Below are positions 10,070 to 20,428 of a DNA stretch of 64,000 nucleotides, piece after piece (the stretch's first letter is position 1; each line of letters starts with the position of its first letter). The stretch comes from Trichococcus sp. (GTDB lineage: Bacteria; Bacillota; Bacilli; Lactobacillales; Aerococcaceae), in the NCBI GenBank assembly GCA_030153215.1, contig JASKKA010000007.1:1-64000 (forward strand). Direction: 5' to 3'. The notes below the pieces were generated by a model, which worked only from the letters and a program-made list of their open reading frames with translations, had not been told where the DNA came from and ran no database searches. Position numbers and translations under genes: made by a program.

Positions 10070-11050
10070 CTACATATTGCGATAAAGCAATTGCTCAGTT
10101 AATTTCGTTAGCGTTTCCTTTGCCGGATGATTCGGCAATTTTTTGATCAGCTTCAGCGCTTTTATCGTGTACTTCTTGGCAAGTGCCTGCGCGGCGCGGT
10201 TCCCGCCGTATTTTTCCACCAAAGCATGGATTTCCGCGAGCTCCATGGCGGTCACATCCGCCCCCTTGGCGATATAACCAGCGAAAGCTTTACGGTCAAC
10301 CTGCATCGCATACAGCACAGGTGCCGTGTAGATGCCGTTACGGAAGTCGCTCAGAGCCGGTTTGCCCAAAGTCTCTTCATCCTGCGTGTAGTCCAAGATA
10401 TCATCCATGACCTGGAAGGCCATGCCGATGTCGTGCCCGATCCGATAGGCCAGCCGAGCCAACTTCTCATCCTCATCCGATCCATAGGCCCCTGCATAGC
10501 AGCTCAAGGCGAACAGTTGGGCCGTCTTGCCTTGGATCTGGCGTAAATAATCACGCATGCGCATATCCGGATTGTAGCGCATATCCATCTGATTGAGCTC
10601 ACCGATCAGGATGCTCTCCATCCCATTCGTATCAATTTTTAGCACCGCTGCGTCACCCGCATATTCGGACAGCAAGCGGAAGCAGACCGTGAAGAGATAA
10701 TCCCCCGAATAGACAGCGATCTGATTGCCGAATGCCCGGTTCATCGTCTCCTGGCCGCGACGTGTGCCGGCTTCATCGATTACGTCATCATGCATCAACG
10801 TAGCCGTATGCAACAACTCCAATGCAGCCGCGATTGCCTGCGCCCGTTCCGCATCCCGCTGCGGGGAATAGTACGAAAACAAGAGACAATAGGCCGGCCG
10901 CAGCATTTTCCCACCTGAAAGCAGGCGCGCGAGAATCGCTTCCCTTACCGCCTGGTTTTTGAGCGTTATATTTTTTTTCAACAGCTCATTGGTGGCGACC
11001 AATTCCCCTTGCAACAGCAGATACTGGTCCCACATCGAATGAATTTTCAT
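10070..11050 (-). CDS. Polyprenyl diphosphate synthase (HepT/DmkB-like)
   Basis: LLHTATLMHDDVIDEAGTRRGQETMNRAFGNQIAVYSGDYLF and GMAFQVMDDILDYTQDEETLGKPALSDFRNGIYTAPVLYA. Confidence 0.92.
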   Translation of the reverse strand: MKIHSMWDQYLLLQGELVATNELLKKNITLKNQAVREAILARLLSGGKMLRPAYCLLFSYYSPQRDAERAQAIAAALELLHTATLMHDDVIDEAGTRRGQETMNRAFGNQIAVYSGDYLFTVCFRLLSEYAGDAAVLKIDTNGMESILIGELNQMDMRYNPDMRMRDYLRQIQGKTAQLFALSCYAGAYGSDEDEKLARLAYRIGHDIGMAFQVMDDILDYTQDEETLGKPALSDFRNGIYTAPVLYAMQVDRKAFAGYIAKGADVTAMELAEIHALVEKYGGNRAAQALAKKYTIKALKLIKKLPNHPAKETLTKLTEQLLYRNM

Positions 11051-11085
11051 ACTGAACTCCTTTTTGTTCTGCCCTTAAGTAATTA

Positions 11086-11508
11086 TCAGGAGATGATGTC
11101 GAGGGCCTCTTCATCTTCATCGGTCGCTCCTTGAGTACCCCGCACCTCCACCAGTACGCGGTTCGGCAGACACACGATCGTCTCCCCGATGCCATCCTTC
11201 GCGCCCATGCGCACACATAATTGGTCGTCGCAATCGGCGGAATCAATCCGGATTTGGGTTCCTTCGCGCACAATCACGTTCTCGTGCCCATCGTCGTCCC
11301 GGAAAACATACGTCTCCGTTTGGCCGTCATCCTTCAAGACAAATTCCTTCACCACGTTGCCGTCCACACTGATGACTGCAATATGATCGGCACTCTCTGC
11401 GTTGGCTTGATGATAGCTGAAGACCCCCAACGGCAGGAAGGAAGCCGCCATCAAAAAAAGAATGATGAGCAGATCGCCCCTGCGGATCATTTTCAGGTAT
11501 TTCCTCAT
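11086..11508 (-). CDS. NusG domain II-containing protein, EetA-like
   Basis: MRKYLKMIRRGDLLIILFLMAASFLPLGVF... one TM helix, ...DDQLCVRMGAKDGIGETIVCLPNRVLVEVRG (NusG_II type); between DmkB-like and Ndh2-like genes. Confidence 0.85.
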   Translation of the reverse strand: MRKYLKMIRRGDLLIILFLMAASFLPLGVFSYHQANAESADHIAVISVDGNVVKEFVLKDDGQTETYVFRDDDGHENVIVREGTQIRIDSADCDDQLCVRMGAKDGIGETIVCLPNRVLVEVRGTQGATDEDEEALDIIS

Positions 11509-11579
11509 TTCCCCATCCCTCTCTTTCGAAAAGAAAAGGGTTAAGGCAAGTCTCCCCACCTTACCCTGTTAGATCGTTA

Positions 11580-13360
11580 TTATTGTCCGATACCCGGTCT
11601 ATAGATTGATTTTGTCTTACCATACCACCAGTTGTCAAGTTTCTTCTGGATCCAAGGAATCACATAGTAGTCCAACCCAAAGGCTCTGCCTGAACCGTTC
11701 ATCAAAGCGATAGCCACTGGAATGAACCACATGTTCACCCAGTAGAACATGCCGGATAAGGAGAACGAGACCACCAATGCGATCGTTGCAGCATTCGCCA
11801 AGAACGTAAACAAGCCCGCGATGATCGCCAAACCGATCAGTAACTCGACGATTGTCATGAATTTTTGGAAGAACAAAGCCATTTCCACGTTCGGGATCAT
11901 GATTTTCATGATGCTGTTGAACCACTCAGGTGCTTCTTTGAAGATCATCATCGGTTCTTCACCGTATGCATAGCTCAAACCGAAGACAGGATTGCTGACT
12001 GTTTCCGTTACTGCTTCGGACGCACCAGTCGTCGCTTCCTTCAGCCAAGTGAAAGGCAAGACGACATCATCGCCGAACCAAGAAGTCGTACCGTACAAGC
12101 CGAAGATCTTCTTGAGCGCTTCCCATCTTTGATATGGAAGAATTCATGATAGATGTATTGTACAAAATAATAGCCCGATCCGATTGTCATGAAGTAGAAC
12201 AAGTTCACGATGTGCTTCACGAGCATCGCGAAGAAACCGCTCAAATGGATTTTGTCCATCAAGTAGGCCACACCATAACGGGAACCGATCGAAATCATGA
12301 ACCCTTGATACGTACCTTTGTGTTCGTGCTTCTCAGTGCCTTCAATAGAAGCAATGATATTGGCGGCCGCTGTGTGTCCCGTCTGCTCGGCGGATTGCAC
12401 AATTTGCGGTACCGGCGCATTGTTTTTGTCAGGCTCTTCGTAGTAGACCAAATCCCCCGCCAAGTAAACGCCATCGGAATCTTTCGCTTCCATGTATTAA
12501 TTGGCTACCAAACGACCCGCTCTTGCTTGCTCGATGCCGTAAGCTGCTGCATCAGAGTTCGCTTTTACCCCTGCCGTCCAAATCAACGTGTGTGTCGGAA
12601 TGACCGTTCCATCAGACAACTCGACGCTGTCCTTCTTGACGTTGGCGACCCCATTGCCTTTGATGATTTGGATGCCTTTTTTCAGCATGTACTTTTCGGC
12701 TTTTTGTTGTTCCTTTTCGGTAACGACACCTAAAATCTGTGGTGCAGCTTCAACCAAGTAGAGGCTGAATTCAGCCGGATCCAACTTGTTGGCTTTTGCC
12801 AGATGGTCTTTCCATTCCATCAAGTCGCCGACCAATTCCACGCCGGTAAAACCAGCCCCACTGACTACTGCCGTCAGCATTGCTTTGCGTTTCGCATCAT
12901 CATGTTCATTAGAGGCTGCTTCGACTGTATCCTGGATATGACGGCGAATTTTGTTCGCATCTTCCCAAGACCACATCGTGAAGGCATGCTCATCGACACC
13001 TGGGACGTTGAACGTATTCGGCTCGCCACCCATTGCCAAGATCAGGTAGTTATAGTTGAAGCTATGGCTGCTGGTCGTCACGACTTTCTTCTCACGGTCC
13101 ACGTGCGTTACTTCATCTGTGACGATATCCACATTCCGGTTACGGCTGAATAGGCGTTGCAGATCGTATTGGATTGCATCGGGCTGTACGCGTCCCGCCG
13201 CCACCTCATGCAACTCGGTCATATAGGTTTGGTAGGAATGTCTGTCGATCTAAAGTGATCAAGACATCCGGATTCTTCTTGAAATGTCGGGACAATTTCT
13301 TCGCGGCAGCCACACCGGCGAACCCTGCTCCGACAACCACAATATTCTTCTTACTCATTA
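11580..13360 (-). pseudogene. Type II NADH dehydrogenase with C-terminal membrane domain, Ndh2-like (disrupted in this sequence)
   Basis: N-terminus MSKKNIVVVGAGFAGVAAAKKLSRHFKKNPDVLITL; +1 nt near 13252; in-frame TAA after GRLVAN near 12497; frame change near 12130; C-terminal TM domain LYGTTSWFGDDVVLPFTWLKEATTG. Confidence 0.85.
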
Positions 13361-13586
13361 GGTAGTCTCCTTTTTTCTATGTTCAGCGCCTTACAGCGCT
13401 CTTTCACTTATTTAAAATAACCACATTTATAATGTATAGTGGATTTGTGAATAATTGTCCATGCAAAATCTGATAGTAGTATGAAAAAGTTCCTCTATGA
13501 GCATATTTTCATATTTTTCACCTTGTTTTCTTCCTCACGCACCGTCGTAAAACCCTTCGCAATAGAGAGGTTACCGCAATAAAATG

Positions 13587-14129
13587 TTAGTCTTGCTCTT
13601 TCCGATAAACCAACGAAGCCTCATACCAAGCTTTCGTTAATTTGCTTTTTGCGGCCTCCTCCGACTGGAACTGACGGATTGTCGCGACGTGCTCCAGCAA
13701 ATAGTTCGCCGCCACCCCGACAGCGACCCCCGAGAAGATACCGGTTATGGATAGGATCGGCAAGTAGAGCATGACGCTGAACGATTACGCGATCAGACTC
13801 GCCATCGCCAACTGCCCGACATTGTGCAGAATCCCACCGGTCGCACTGATGCCGATCACGCTGACTCGCTTCGGACCCAAAAGCCGGACCAAAAGCATCC
13901 CACCATAACTCAAAAAAGCCCCCGCAAAACTGTACAGGAAGGTAGATAATGTCCCACCCAACAACGTTGAGATCAACAACCGCATCCACACGACCTTTAA
14001 ACTATCTTTGTACGGCAACGTAAAGATCGCCAACAAGGTGATGATGTTCGCCAACCCCAGCTTCGCACCCGGCGCAAACGCGAACGGAAACGGAATCGCC
14101 CGCTCCAGCAGCGTGATCACCACTGCAGA
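13587..14129 (-). pseudogene. Gx transporter / HepS component I-like membrane protein, EetB-like (internal stop, 5' end missing)
   Basis: VITLLERAIPFPFAFAPGAKLGLANIITLLAIFTLPYKDSLKVVWMRLLISTLLGG...QLAMASLIA-TAA-SFSVMLYLPILSITGIFSGVAVGVAANYLLEHV, all in one frame. Confidence 0.85.
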
Positions 14130-14190
14130 CCTGTTTTTTGGGAAAAGAAAAAAACGGGAATACCTCGCAAAGAGACAGACCCGTTTTTCC

Positions 14191-14425
14191 TCTCCTCCGG
14201 CGAACGGAAGCTTCGCCGGATTTCGCCCAACATTTCATCTTCGTTCTCCGATTAGGCTCGGCTTCGCAGGAGTAGCGGCTGAAAGTTACCGCTGTCCTCC
14301 GACGAGCGACCGTTAACCGGAGCTATGTATTAATCCCATTGCTCTCCTCCGGTTAGCGGCCCGACCTTTTCTTCGCTCCGCTGCTGCTTCCACGAAGAAA
14401 AGGCCGTCTCCAAAGTGAGACGGCC
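14191..14425. repeat. Intergenic hairpin-array element, family A copy 1
   Basis: ctcctccggcgaacggaagcttcgccgga...ctccgattaggctcggcttcgcaggag...ctccgacgagcgaccgttaaccggag, ending in GGCCGTCTC-caaagt-GAGACGGCC. Confidence 0.75.
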
Positions 14426-14441
14426 CCGCATGATTTGGATA

Positions 14442-15047
14442 TCATTCCAACAATCGTTTCATCTTTCGGTGGCATCTATCATAAGCGTTCTTGATCGATG
14501 TCACCTCACAATTCAATTCATCCGCGATAGTCAGGAAGTCCAATCCATTGAGGAAACGGATGAACACAGCTTGCTCGAATTCGGAAAGACTTTCAAAGTA
14601 ACCAGATGCGCTTTCTTTCACCATCACGATTTCTTCTGGCGAAAAGTTCATCGAAACCACTCCTTCAAACGAATGTTCCGTATGGTTACTGTACTGATTT
14701 TCCAGAATCGCATCCAACGACACCGCGCCTTTGTCGATTCTTCTCTTAACGGCGCTTTCTTTCCTGATCAAGCTGAAAATATGATGCTTTAGCGTCAATT
14801 TGTAAAAGCTCGCGAACTGAAGACCTTTCTCAGGCTCATAAGATTGGACCGCCTTATGCAATACCATCCGAGCCTCCTGCCAGAAGTCATCTTGTTCCAG
14901 AGACTTTAAGTAGTAAGCTCTGTTGAACTTCTTCACTAGGGGTAAAAACCTATAAAAAAGCTCTTCAAAGTACATAGGATGCCCTTGTTGGATCAGTGTC
15001 ACCAACTGTTCCGGACTGTGTTCCGTTAGTTCCATTTCTTCGTTCAT
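14442..15047 (-). CDS. Sigma-70 family RNA polymerase sigma factor (SigH/ComX-like)
   Basis: LKSLEQDDFWQEARMVLHKAVQSYEPEKGLQFASFYKLTLKHHIFSLIRKESAVKRR...LSEFEQAVFIRFLNGLDFLTIADELNCEVTSIKNAYDRCHRKMKRLLE (regions 2 and 4). Confidence 0.82.
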   Translation of the reverse strand: MNEEMELTEHSPEQLVTLIQQGHPMYFEELFYRFLPLVKKFNRAYYLKSLEQDDFWQEARMVLHKAVQSYEPEKGLQFASFYKLTLKHHIFSLIRKESAVKRRIDKGAVSLDAILENQYSNHTEHSFEGVVSMNFSPEEIVMVKESASGYFESLSEFEQAVFIRFLNGLDFLTIADELNCEVTSIKNAYDRCHRKMKRLLE

Positions 15048-15327
15048 TTTAAAACCCCCAAGACAATTTTTGGCAAATATATAGTACATCTCTAGAAAAT
15101 GCATTACATATTGCCTAACACTTATTATACCAATCAAGAAAGCGCTGTCAAACATTAGTTTGATTTTTAATTCACAATTTTTTCTAACGCATCTTGGAGT
15201 TGAAATCAACAAGATTCAACCTTGTCACTGCCGTTTAGGCGAATAGTTTTTTGGTCTCTACTTCTATAAGTAATAGAATCGGAGGAGATTGTAAATGTCC
15301 GCCCTGCCGCGTTTCATACAATGAATA

Positions 15328-15374
15328 AAACGTTCACCCCATCCAAAACAACTTTATGGATGGGGCGAACGTTT
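15328..15374 (-). terminator. Intrinsic terminator downstream of transketolase
   Basis: AAACGTTC-a-CCCCATCC ... GGATGGGG-c-GAACGTTT long stem. Confidence 0.7.
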
Positions 15375-15376
15375 TT

Positions 15377-17255
15377 TTACAAACTATCAAAAGTGGTCAC
15401 AACGTTGTCAACTGTAAACCCAAACTCTTTCAAGATCCTGTCCCCCGGGGCTGAAGCTCCGAAGTGGTCGATGCCGATGACTTTTCCGCCAAAGCCGACG
15501 TAGCGTTCCCAGCCGAATGTGGCTCCTGCTTCTACCGCTACGCGTTTGGTCACTGCTTGCGGTAGAACTGTTTCTTTGTATTCGGCAGTTTGTCGTTCAA
15601 ACAAGTCGAATGACGGAAGCGAAACGACACGGACGTCTTTACCTTGTTCCTTCAGAGCTTTTTGGGCTTGGACCGCCAACGAAACTTCGATTTTGCCGGC
15701 TCAGAACAAGGATCGTCGGTCGATCCGTTGTCTCCATAGCCAGTTTCCAGGCGGCAGCCGTTTCGTTGCCGTCAGCGGGACGGATCACTTGGACATTCGG
15801 GATGCAGCGTACGCTGGCGAGTTGTTCGATTGGTTCGTGCGTCGGGCCGTCTTCGCCGACAGCCACTGAATCATGGGTCAGCACATAGGTAACCGGTGCC
15901 TTTTGGATGGCCGAGAGCCGGACTGCCGGACGCAGGTAATCTGTGAAGACGAAGAACGTGCCGCTATAAAATTTGCTACCGCCGTGCAGCTGGATACCGT
16001 TCATGGCGCAAGCCATGGCGAATTCACGCACTCCGAACCACACATTCCGGCCTTCATATTGGCCAGCTTCGAAGTCTTTTTCTTCAGCGACCATTGTGTT
16101 GTTGGAAGAGGATAGATCAGCCGATCCTCCCCAAAAAGCAGGGACTGCTTTCGAGATTGTCTGGATCATTTCTTTGCTGGAGACACGGCTCGCTTGGCTG
16201 GATCCCAGTTCATATTTCGGCAAGGCCGCTTCCCAATCTTCAGGGAGTTTCCCTGAGAAAGCCTCTTCAAATTGTTGGGCTAATTCCGGATAAGCCTGTT
16301 TATATGCGGCAAATGTTTCGTGCCATGCTGCCTCCGTTTGCGCCCCCTTCTCTTGAATCGTTGCTTTGAAACGAGCCGCGATTTCTTCGGGAACAGTGAA
16401 TTCTGGATATTCCCAACCATAAATTGCTTTTGCTGCTTTTATTCCGTCTTCGCCAATCGGTGCTCCATGCACGCCGGAAGTACCGGCTTTCGGGGCGCCA
16501 TAACCGATGACCGTCTTCACTTCGATAAGCGTGGGTTTTTCTGCCTCAGCTTTGGCCGCTTCAATGGCCGCACTGATAGCTTCCAGATCGTTGCCGTCTT
16601 CCACGAGGATATGTTGCCAGCCGTAAGCTTCAAAGCGTTGCCCGACATTCTCCGTGAAGGCTTTTGAGGTCGGACCGTCCAAAGAGATGTCGTTCGAATC
16701 ATACAGCATGACTAGCTTGCCCAGCTTCATGTGGCCGGCCATCGAGGCCGCCTCTTGGGAAACCCCCTCCATCAAATCGCCGTCGCCGCAGAGCGCGTAC
16801 GTGCAGTGATCCATGATTTTGAAATCCTCGCGGTTATAGACAGCCGCCAGATGCGCTTCCGCCATTGCCATCCCCACAGCCATCGCGATCCCCTGACCCA
16901 GCGGACCGGTCGTCGCTTCGACCCCATCCGTATGGTGGACTTCCGGATGCCCTGGAGTCACACTGCCCCATTGGCGGAACTGCTTCAGGTCGTCGATTGT
17001 CACTTGGTATCCCGCCAGATGCAGCAAACTGTACAGCAGCGCCGATCCGTGCCCGGCGGACAGCACAAACCGGTCCCGGTCGGCCCAGTTGCGCGAAGTT
17101 GCCGGATTGATTTTCAGATGTTTCGTCCAAAGTGCATACGCCATCGGAGCGGCCCCCATCGGCAGCCCCGGATGCCCGGAGTTTGCCTTTTGGACAGCCT
17201 CGATGCTCAGTGTACGGATTGTGTTGACGCCTAATTGATCAATTGTATCAAACAT
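15377..17255 (-). pseudogene. tkt: Transketolase (internally deleted and frameshifted)
   Basis: N-terminal [46 protein letters not shown]...TILVLSRQN joins out of frame to [35 protein letters not shown]; segment between SRQ and GSEV-like motif missing. Confidence 0.9.
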
Positions 17256-17305
17256 GTTTTTCCTCCATTGAAAAACGGAGAAACAAGCGTTTCCCCGTCT
17301 GTTTT

Positions 17306-17995
17306 TTATACTAAAACCTTGCCTGTCGTTTCTTCGTAGTCAGTCACCATGATGTTCCAGGCTTTTTCGATGTCCTCATCCAGACCGAACAGACCGCTTC
17401 TGCCGATAATGTAGATATCAGGATTCGCTTCATCAATCCGTTTGAATGACTTCCGGTTCGAAGAGCCGTCCATCTCGATGACGTACTGGTAACCGTTTTG
17501 TTCACGCAACTCCCTCAACGCCACGATTTTGTCCAACGCGCCTTCGATGAACCGTTGTCCGGCAAACCCAGGATCGACGGTCATGATCGTCACTTTATCA
17601 ACCAGATCGATATACGGTAAAATCACATCAATGGGTGTTTCAGGATTGAGCACAACACCAGCTTTCAAACTGGCATCATGGATTTGGTCGATGAGTCGGA
17701 AAGCCAAACCATCCAGCACTTCCACATGCATGCAGATCCATTCGCATTGGATATCGATCAGCTGCTGCACCCAAAAAGCCGGGTTGGTGACCATCAGGTG
17801 TGCCGAAACCGGCAGCGCGCTAATTTTTCTGATCTCTTGGATGAACCACGGGGACAGTGTGATGTTAGGAACGTAATGACCATCCATGATATCAATATGA
17901 TAGGAATCCGCGTGCTCGTTCAAGAAAGTAATCTGTTCCTTAAATTTATCCAAATCCATCGTCATCAAAGATGGAGAAAATTCTACTTTATTCAT
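17306..17995 (-). CDS. Ribulose-phosphate 3-epimerase family, D-allulose-6-phosphate 3-epimerase-like (AlsE)
   Basis: [55 protein letters not shown]...[23 protein letters not shown]. Confidence 0.85.
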   Translation of the reverse strand: MNKVEFSPSLMTMDLDKFKEQITFLNEHADSYHIDIMDGHYVPNITLSPWFIQEIRKISALPVSAHLMVTNPAFWVQQLIDIQCEWICMHVEVLDGLAFRLIDQIHDASLKAGVVLNPETPIDVILPYIDLVDKVTIMTVDPGFAGQRFIEGALDKIVALRELREQNGYQYVIEMDGSSNRKSFKRIDEANPDIYIIGRSGLFGLDEDIEKAWNIMVTDYEETTGKVLV

Positions 17996-18052
17996 ATGCA
18001 CGACTTCCTTTACTTGTTTGATTTTAAAAAGTGTTCCGGATCCACTAATGTA

Positions 18053-19153
18053 TCAGAAGATTTGGATGTCGGCCAAATCGAGTTCTTCTTCCTCTACCTC
18101 TCTTTGCATGTCCAGTTCCTCTTGCGGAATGTGTTTCTTGATTACTGCCAAGACCACTGCTGTCACGATGATATTTGCCAGCAAGGCAAGCGCGCCGGCC
18201 CATGGTCTGGACATTGTCGGCAACATCAAGACGCCGCCGAACGGCACCGTTGCATCCGCCCCCAAAACCATCGATACCGCACCACCGACTGCCCCTCCGA
18301 TAGCGGTAGCGGTCACGCCACGAACCAGATCATTCATGACCAAAGGAATGACACCTTCAACAATATTGATGACACCCATCGGGACCGCCGACTTCAACGT
18401 TTCTACTTCTATGGATGAATAGATATTTTTTTTGAATAATTTCGCATCAAAGTAAGCCAAGCCAAAACCAATCGGTGTCGCTGTATTAACCAATTGCAAG
18501 GCTGTAATCGGGCCGTTCAGACCTTCCGCCTGCATCGTCAAAACGAATGCGAATACTGTCTTGTTGATCGGACCACCATAGTCGACACCGCTCAAGATAC
18601 CCACAACCGCTCCGAACACCAACAAGGAAGAAGAGCCCAAACCGTTCAACAAATTCGTCAATAATGCTGTAAAAGCTGTGATCGGTGCACCGATAATCTA
18701 TACCATCACGAGACCGCCGATGATTGATGTCAAAAACGGAATAATCAAAGTCGGCATCAGCCCTTTAGCCCAGCCAAGGACTTTGATATGTTTCAAAGTA
18801 GCAATCACAAGATAACCTGCCAAGTACCCACCCAAAAGTCCACCAATGAAGCCGGCGCCGATGGCATTGGCTGTCAGCCCGATGATGAAACCGGGCGCAA
18901 TCCCCGGTTTACCTGCAATCGAATAAGCAATTCCGGTGGCGATGACTACAGGCAACAGACCTAACCCAGCCCCGCCCATTGTTGCCATGGCATCCCAGAT
19001 GGAAAACTCGCCCTGCACCAAAGCAGCTTGGTAAGAACCGCCGAACGCCATACCAATGGCGATCAAGAAGCCGGCACCGCAGACAATCGGTATCAAATAT
19101 GAAATTGCTGTCAACAAATGGCCTTTAAGGTCTAATTTTTTAATTGCATCCAT
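18053..19153 (-). pseudogene. PTS fructose-family transporter subunit IIC (in-frame TAG)
   Basis: MDAIKKLDLKGHLLTAISYLIPIVCGAGFLIAIGMAFGG...SIIGGLVMV-TAG-IIGAPITAFTALLTNLLNGLGSSSLLVFGAVVGILSGVDYGGPINKTVFAF; both halves in the same frame. Confidence 0.85.
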
Positions 19154-19178
19154 TTTATTTCCTCCTTGTTTATGCTTT

Positions 19179-19488
19179 TTAGGCTATGACTTCTGCGGCT
19201 TTTTCAATCAATTTGCCAGGGGATTTGACGGCTACTTCGGTTGGTACCTGGATAATCCGTTTGCCTTCAAAGCGTTCGCGTCCGTAAATTTTCACATCGA
19301 CCGCCAAAATGACGATGTCCGCATTTTTGATTTGTTCGTCGGTCAACGCATTTTCGATTCCGATTGTTCCTTGCGTTTCTACATGAATGTCATGTCCGGC
19401 TTTTTTTTGCGGCATTTTCCAGTTTTTCCTGGGCGATATAAGTGTGTGCAATCCCTACTGTACAAGCGCATACTCCAACGATTTTCAT
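19179..19488 (-). pseudogene. PTS fructose-family transporter subunit IIB (frameshift at an A8 tract)
   Basis: Frame 1 MKIVGVCACTVGIAHTYIAQEKLENAAKK, then frame 2 AGHDIHVETQGTIGIENALTDEQIKNADIVILAVDV; the two meet at an A8 run. Confidence 0.82.
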
Positions 19489-19512
19489 AATGTTTTCCTC
19501 CTGAATAGTTTT

Positions 19513-19965
19513 TTATATTGCAAATGCTTTGATCACTTCGTCAGTATTTTTGGATAACAATAAGTTCTCCGTCACTTCATCATTCCCCAATTTGCGGGCG
19601 AACAAGGACAATAATTTCAAATGCTGTTTGGCTGCCGCCGTATCGTTCCCTACCGCGAAAAGGATGATCCCTTTGACCCCTTTTCCATCCAGCGTCTCCC
19701 ATGGAATTTCCTCCTCGAGGACACCGATCGCTACACCTATTTCCTTGACAAAGGCGCTTTTCCCATGCGGAATGGCGATATAGTTCCCGATGCCAGTCAT
19801 CCCTTCGCCTTCGCGGGCGTAGATGTCCTGAATGAAGCCATCCACGTCTGTAATATAACCGCCATCAAGCAAAAGTGTTGTAAGCTGGCTCAGCGCATCC
19901 CCTTTGCTTTCGGCTGTCATATTGGTTTTTATGAGCCTTGGATCTATGATCGTAGTGATTTCCAT
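19513..19965 (-). CDS. PTS fructose-family subunit IIA
   Basis: MEITTIIDPRLIKTNMTAESKGDALSQLTTLLLDGGYITDVDGFIQDIYAREGEGMTGIGNYIAIPHGKS. Confidence 0.9.
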   Translation of the reverse strand: MEITTIIDPRLIKTNMTAESKGDALSQLTTLLLDGGYITDVDGFIQDIYAREGEGMTGIGNYIAIPHGKSAFVKEIGVAIGVLEEEIPWETLDGKGVKGIILFAVGNDTAAAKQHLKLLSLFARKLGNDEVTENLLLSKNTDEVIKAFAI

Positions 19966-19978
19966 AATTTTTCCTCCC

Positions 19979-20428
19979 TCAGGTCTCTTCCTGGAGTTTT
20001 TGTAAAACGCTCTCAACACGCTGCAGTCCGGCTTGTTTCAATAATTCAATGGTCTCTTCATAAGCCAAACTCTTGATGATTTTTTTTACATTTTTCAAGA
20101 TGTCCTTCTCTTCGTCCTTTTTGATCAAAATGAAAAGGGCTGTGTTGACCGAATAATCAGCTGTCCAATTAAAAATCGGCGGTATCAATCTGACGAGCAC
20201 GATGCTCGTCTCATTCACATGGCTACTTTCGATATGCGGAACAGCAAAATCTTCTTCGATCAAAGTATTTCCCGCCGATTCCCTCCATTGGAGTTCTTCG
20301 ACCAGCGCTTCAGCGGAGTCGATCTTTCCCAATCCATGAAGGTAACCGGATACAAAACGGAACAGCCCGCTTTTGTCATATTCTTCTTTAAGTTCCAGCA
20401 AATCGATTTTGATAGGCTTATTTTCCAT
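19979..20428 (-). CDS. PTS IIA-like protein
   Basis: SAEALVEELQWRESAGNTLIEEDFAVPHIESSHVNETSIVLVRL: IIA (EIIA2) fold with active-site PHIES. Confidence 0.75.
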   Translation of the reverse strand: MENKPIKIDLLELKEEYDKSGLFRFVSGYLHGLGKIDSAEALVEELQWRESAGNTLIEEDFAVPHIESSHVNETSIVLVRLIPPIFNWTADYSVNTALFILIKKDEEKDILKNVKKIIKSLAYEETIELLKQAGLQRVESVLQKLQEET

